Source of the DNA: Gardnerella vaginalis
GTDB taxonomy: Bacteria; Actinomycetota; Actinomycetes; Actinomycetales; Bifidobacteriaceae
NCBI RefSeq assembly: GCF_001563665.1
Contig: NZ_KQ961866.1
Span: forward strand, 47,379 to 55,613
Length of the DNA: 8,235 nucleotides
Direction of reading: 5' to 3'
Shown here: piece by piece, positions 6,746 through 8,235 of the stretch
Layout: each line of letters begins with the position of its first letter
How positions within the stretch are numbered: the first letter of the stretch is position 1
Translations under genes and position numbers: made by a program
Notes under the pieces: model-generated
Told to the model about the DNA's origin: nothing
What the model saw: the letters and a program-made list of their open reading frames with translations, nothing else
Database searches by the model: none

Positions 6746-6895
6746 GCACTTAACTTTAAAAACCTATAACAATAGCCTTAACACTAGGAAGAAAAGAAAA
6801 ACAGCAAACTAGTATTAAAAACAGTAAAGTTATAAAGAATTTAGTAAAACCAGCATGAGTTTCCCTACAAAACAACACGCCAAGCAGTTAAGTGC
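6746..6895 (-). ncRNA. Candidate structured RNA with three helical arms
   Basis: No open reading frame of note is present. On the minus strand the segment folds by eye into nested helices. P1 is perfect, GCACUUAACU (6895-6886) with AGUUAAGUGC (6755-6746). Arm A is GGCGUG (6881-6876) with CAUGCU (6857-6852), enclosing GUUUU/GAAAC. Arm B is UUUAUAAC (6836-6829) with GUUAUAGG (6770-6763), then UUUUAAUACUAG (6820-6809) with CUAGUGUUAAGG (6787-6776), closing a 21-base U/C-rich loop. Several pairs are G-U on this strand only, which supports minus-strand transcription. A strong terminator follows three bases later. It lies between the surface-protein terminator and the DUF3043 gene. It could be a small RNA, a cis-regulatory element or a 3' UTR remnant. 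I do not recognise it as a known family, and no convincing promoter is visible. Confidence 0.5.
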
Positions 6896-6900
6896 AAGAA

Positions 6901-6946
6901 CAAAACTTAGGCTTAAACACTAGAAACTTAATATTTAAGCCTAAGT
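6901..6946 (-). terminator. Intrinsic terminator of the surface-protein gene
   Basis: A perfect 13-bp stem, ACUUAGGCUUAAA (6946-6934) with UUUAAGCCUAAGU (6917-6905), encloses a 16-base loop. It is followed on the minus strand by a U-rich tail (UUUGUUCUU). It starts 29 bases after the stop codon. The stem is AU-rich and the tail is interrupted, so some read-through into the candidate RNA is possible. Confidence 0.8.
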
Positions 6947-6975
6947 GATACACACAAAACTTTAAAAGCTAAAGC

Positions 6976-8094
6976 TTAGTGACGGATCTTGCGAACAGCA
7001 GCGCCCATGCCAGCGAGGAGAGCAGCAGCCAAAGCAGCGAAAGCTACGCCAACACCAGTCTTGCTGAGCTGCTTCTTGCCCTTACGACCCTTGGTGTTAA
7101 TGTGAACGCCGTGCTTGCCTTTATCCTTAGAATTCTGCTTGTTTTGCTTGTGATCGTTCTTGTGATCGTTCTTGTGATCGTTCTTGTGATCACTCTTGTG
7201 ACCGCTTGGAGTTACCTGGCTAGAAGCCAAGCCAAGCTTGAAATCATCAGCATCAAGCTTAAGGAACTTTGGATCCTTCAAAACATCAGCATCATCACCA
7301 AGACCTTCATAAGCAGTCTTGTACTCGCCATCAACAAAGCTGTTATACTCTTCCAAAGCTTTAGTGAAAGCAGCTTCAACAGCAGTGGACTTAGCATTAG
7401 CCTTATTAAGCTGAGCTTCAGCTACTCTCTGAGCCTTCTGCAATTCCTTTAAGCGCTTAGCATAAGCTGTAGTCTTCTGGAAATCCTCAGAAGCATTATC
7501 CTGGTAATCTTCCAAAGCACGGTCTGCAGCTTTCTTAGCTTTCTTAGCTTCTTCAACAGTCTTCTTGAAAGGAGCATACTTATCCCAAGCTTTATTCAAA
7601 GCAGTACGCTTCTCACCAAGCTTCTTTTCAGCGTCAGCAAAAGCTTTCTTCTTAGCTTCCTTAGCTTTCTTCTCTTGCTCTTCCTTATATTCCTTAGTAG
7701 TAAAATACTTAAGCTGTACTTTCTGCAAATTCTCTTCAGCAGCCTTCTTAGCAGCAACAGCTTCTACATACTTGTAGCCACCTGCTACTTCAGTATTATC
7801 AGCTTTCTTAACTACTTTCTTTTCAGCTTCCTTTACTTCGTAGCCATCTTTAGCAGTGCCGTCTTCTTTCAAAGCAACTGCAACAGTGTCAGTGTAATCA
7901 GCCTTACGAGTAGCTTCAGCAGTAGCAACCTTGCCTTGAGCTTCAGTAAGTTCCTTCTGGAAGTCAGCTTCAGTGTATTCTTTAGGTTCGTTAGCAAAAG
8001 CTGGAGCAGTAGCAACTACTGGAGCAGCAAAAGCCATGCCGGCGAGCAAAGTAGCGCCAGCAGCAAAAGCGGCAATAGCCTTCTTATTTAACAT
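6976..8094 (-). CDS. Secreted coiled-coil surface protein with LSKTG cell-wall anchor
   Basis: This is a 372-residue cell-wall protein. It has a signal peptide (1-34, hydrophobic core, cleavage after PAFA) and a Lys/Ala/Glu-rich region (about 110-250) expected to form long coiled coils. A His/Asp/Lys/Asn tandem repeat follows (299-316: HKS then DHKN units), then a basic spacer, the sorting motif LSKTG (343-347), a hydrophobic helix (348-367) and the tail RKIRH. LSKTG departs from canonical LPXTG by lacking the proline but sits in a perfect cell-wall sorting signal. I chose the ATG at 8094 because AAAGGA precedes it by seven bases and the signal peptide then starts normally; an upstream in-frame GTG would add eight residues that include the ribosome binding site. 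The gene is monocistronic, with its own promoter and terminator. It may be an adhesin, but no ligand-binding domain is recognisable. Confidence 0.88.
   Translation of the reverse strand: MLNKKAIAAFAAGATLLAGMAFAAPVVATAPAFANEPKEYTEADFQKELTEAQGKVATAEATRKADYTDTVAVALKEDGTAKDGYEVKEAEKKVVKKADNTEVAGGYKYVEAVAAKKAAEENLQKVQLKYFTTKEYKEEQEKKAKEAKKKAFADAEKKLGEKRTALNKAWDKYAPFKKTVEEAKKAKKAADRALEDYQDNASEDFQKTTAYAKRLKELQKAQRVAEAQLNKANAKSTAVEAAFTKALEEYNSFVDGEYKTAYEGLGDDADVLKDPKFLKLDADDFKLGLASSQVTPSGHKSDHKNDHKNDHKNDHKQNKQNSKDKGKHGVHINTKGRKGKKQLSKTGVGVAFAALAAALLAGMGAAVRKIRH
7147..7206 (-). repeat. 12-bp tandem repeat encoding DHKN units
   Basis: Five head-to-tail 12-base units run from 7147. On the plus strand three are identical (CTTGTGATCGTT) and two are variants (CTTGTGATCACT, CTTGTGACCGCT). 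They encode the His-Lys-Asp-Asn repeats just before the wall anchor. Units are a multiple of three, so copy-number change would lengthen or shorten the stalk without breaking the frame. Confidence 0.95.
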
Positions 8095-8118
8095 AATATT
8101 TCCTTTCTTCTTCTCCAC

Positions 8119-8134
8119 TACGCCATATGACGTA
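8119..8134 (-). promoter_or_regulatory. Leader hairpin next to the surface-protein ribosome binding site
   Basis: On the minus strand UACGUC and GGCGUA pair over six bases (one U-G) around an AUAU loop, 11-12 bases upstream of AAAGGA. As DNA it is a near-palindrome centred on CATATG. It could be a 5' mRNA stabiliser, a translational control element or an operator. Confidence 0.4.
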
Positions 8135-8149
8135 ATGAAAAAACTAAAT

Positions 8150-8185
8150 CACTTCTAAAGACTTTTAAATTAAGTTCTAGAAGTG
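8150..8185 (-). promoter_or_regulatory. Inverted repeat in the surface-protein leader
   Basis: CACTTCTA (8150-8157) and TAGAAGTG (8178-8185) form a perfect 8-bp inverted repeat with a 20-base interior that can pair further (ACUU/AAGU). It starts close to the predicted transcription start, so it would form a stable hairpin at the 5' end of the mRNA, or act as an operator overlapping the start site. Confidence 0.45.
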
Positions 8186-8194
8186 CATCAGCAA

Positions 8195-8222
8195 GTTATA
8201 AACAAGTGATGTTTGCTTTTAA
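8195..8222 (-). promoter_or_regulatory. Probable promoter of the surface-protein gene
   Basis: On the minus strand TTAAAA (8222-8217) and TATAAC (8200-8195) are separated by 16 bases. The -10 box matches five of six consensus positions and the -35 box four of six. It gives a leader of about 95 bases containing two hairpins. Confidence 0.5.
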
Positions 8223-8226
8223 GATA

Positions 8227-8235
8227 CCCCCCCCC
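8227..8235. repeat. Poly-C tract (at least 9) cut by the window edge
   Basis: The last nine bases are all C (G on the coding strand), in otherwise AT-rich DNA. The tract lies four bases upstream of the -35 box of the surface-protein promoter. Its true length cannot be seen because it reaches the window end. Confidence 0.9.

Noticed and set aside
6746..6895. Identification of the structured RNA as 6S RNA, SRP RNA or tmRNA
   Set aside because: I could not find the SRP GGUCAGG-type motif, a tmRNA tRNA-like end, or the long single rod with central bubble typical of 6S RNA; it is left unnamed.
7147..7206. Repeat array as CRISPR
   Set aside because: Units are contiguous 12-mers without spacers, and they are in-frame coding sequence.
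6979..7452. Plus-strand open frame opposite the surface protein
   Set aside because: Its Leu/Val-rich repeats are just the antisense reading of the DHKN and coiled-coil codons; there is no ribosome site and it overlaps a well-supported gene.
8095..8118. Upstream in-frame GTG start that would lengthen the surface protein by eight residues
   Set aside because: The extension is encoded by the ribosome binding site itself (AAAGGA), and the signal peptide begins normally at the downstream ATG.
7565..8158. Overlapping plus-strand open frames opposite the surface-protein N-terminus
   Set aside because: They are Ser/Phe/Ala-rich antisense shadows of Lys/Ala/Glu-rich coding sequence with no family similarity.

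Overview
The window looks like chromosomal DNA of a low-GC member of the Bifidobacteriaceae, most likely Gardnerella. This is an inference from the AT-rich composition, two actinobacteria-restricted membrane protein families (DUF4191 and DUF3043) lying side by side, a fused YkoD/YkoC-type ECF transporter behind a TPP riboswitch, and a surface protein with an LSKTG sorting signal. All six protein genes are on the minus strand, so transcription runs from the right end of the window to the left.

From right to left (direction of transcription): the right edge is a run of at least nine C (G on the coding strand). It is followed by a probable promoter and a hairpin-rich leader for a secreted, coiled-coil, cell-wall-anchored protein (6976-8094). 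That gene ends in a clear intrinsic terminator. Behind it, 6746-6895 can be folded into a compact multi-helix RNA closed by a perfect 10-bp stem, and this abuts a second, very strong intrinsic terminator (6695-6742). This is the best candidate for something undescribed. Next come two small actinobacterial membrane proteins of unknown function, DUF3043 (6015-6632) and DUF4191 (5129-5935), and then an M20-family dipeptidase (3678-5045).

The left third is a thiamine-precursor uptake unit. A TPP riboswitch (about 3428-3515) precedes ykoE (the substrate-binding S component, 2773-3372). After 28 bases comes a single 889-residue protein that fuses both ECF ATPases and the EcfT transmembrane coupling protein (75-2744). 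The riboswitch can be read as a translational switch: the same bases can pair either with the 3' part of the aptamer or with the ykoE ribosome binding site. Together these genes would import a pyrimidine precursor of thiamine (or thiamine itself) when cellular TPP is low.

The two longest gene-free stretches (3373-3677 and 6633-6975) are not empty. The first holds the riboswitch, a palindrome, a possible promoter and a five-copy TACTTAG repeat array that runs into the dipeptidase stop codon. The second holds two terminators, the candidate RNA and a possible promoter for the DUF3043 gene.
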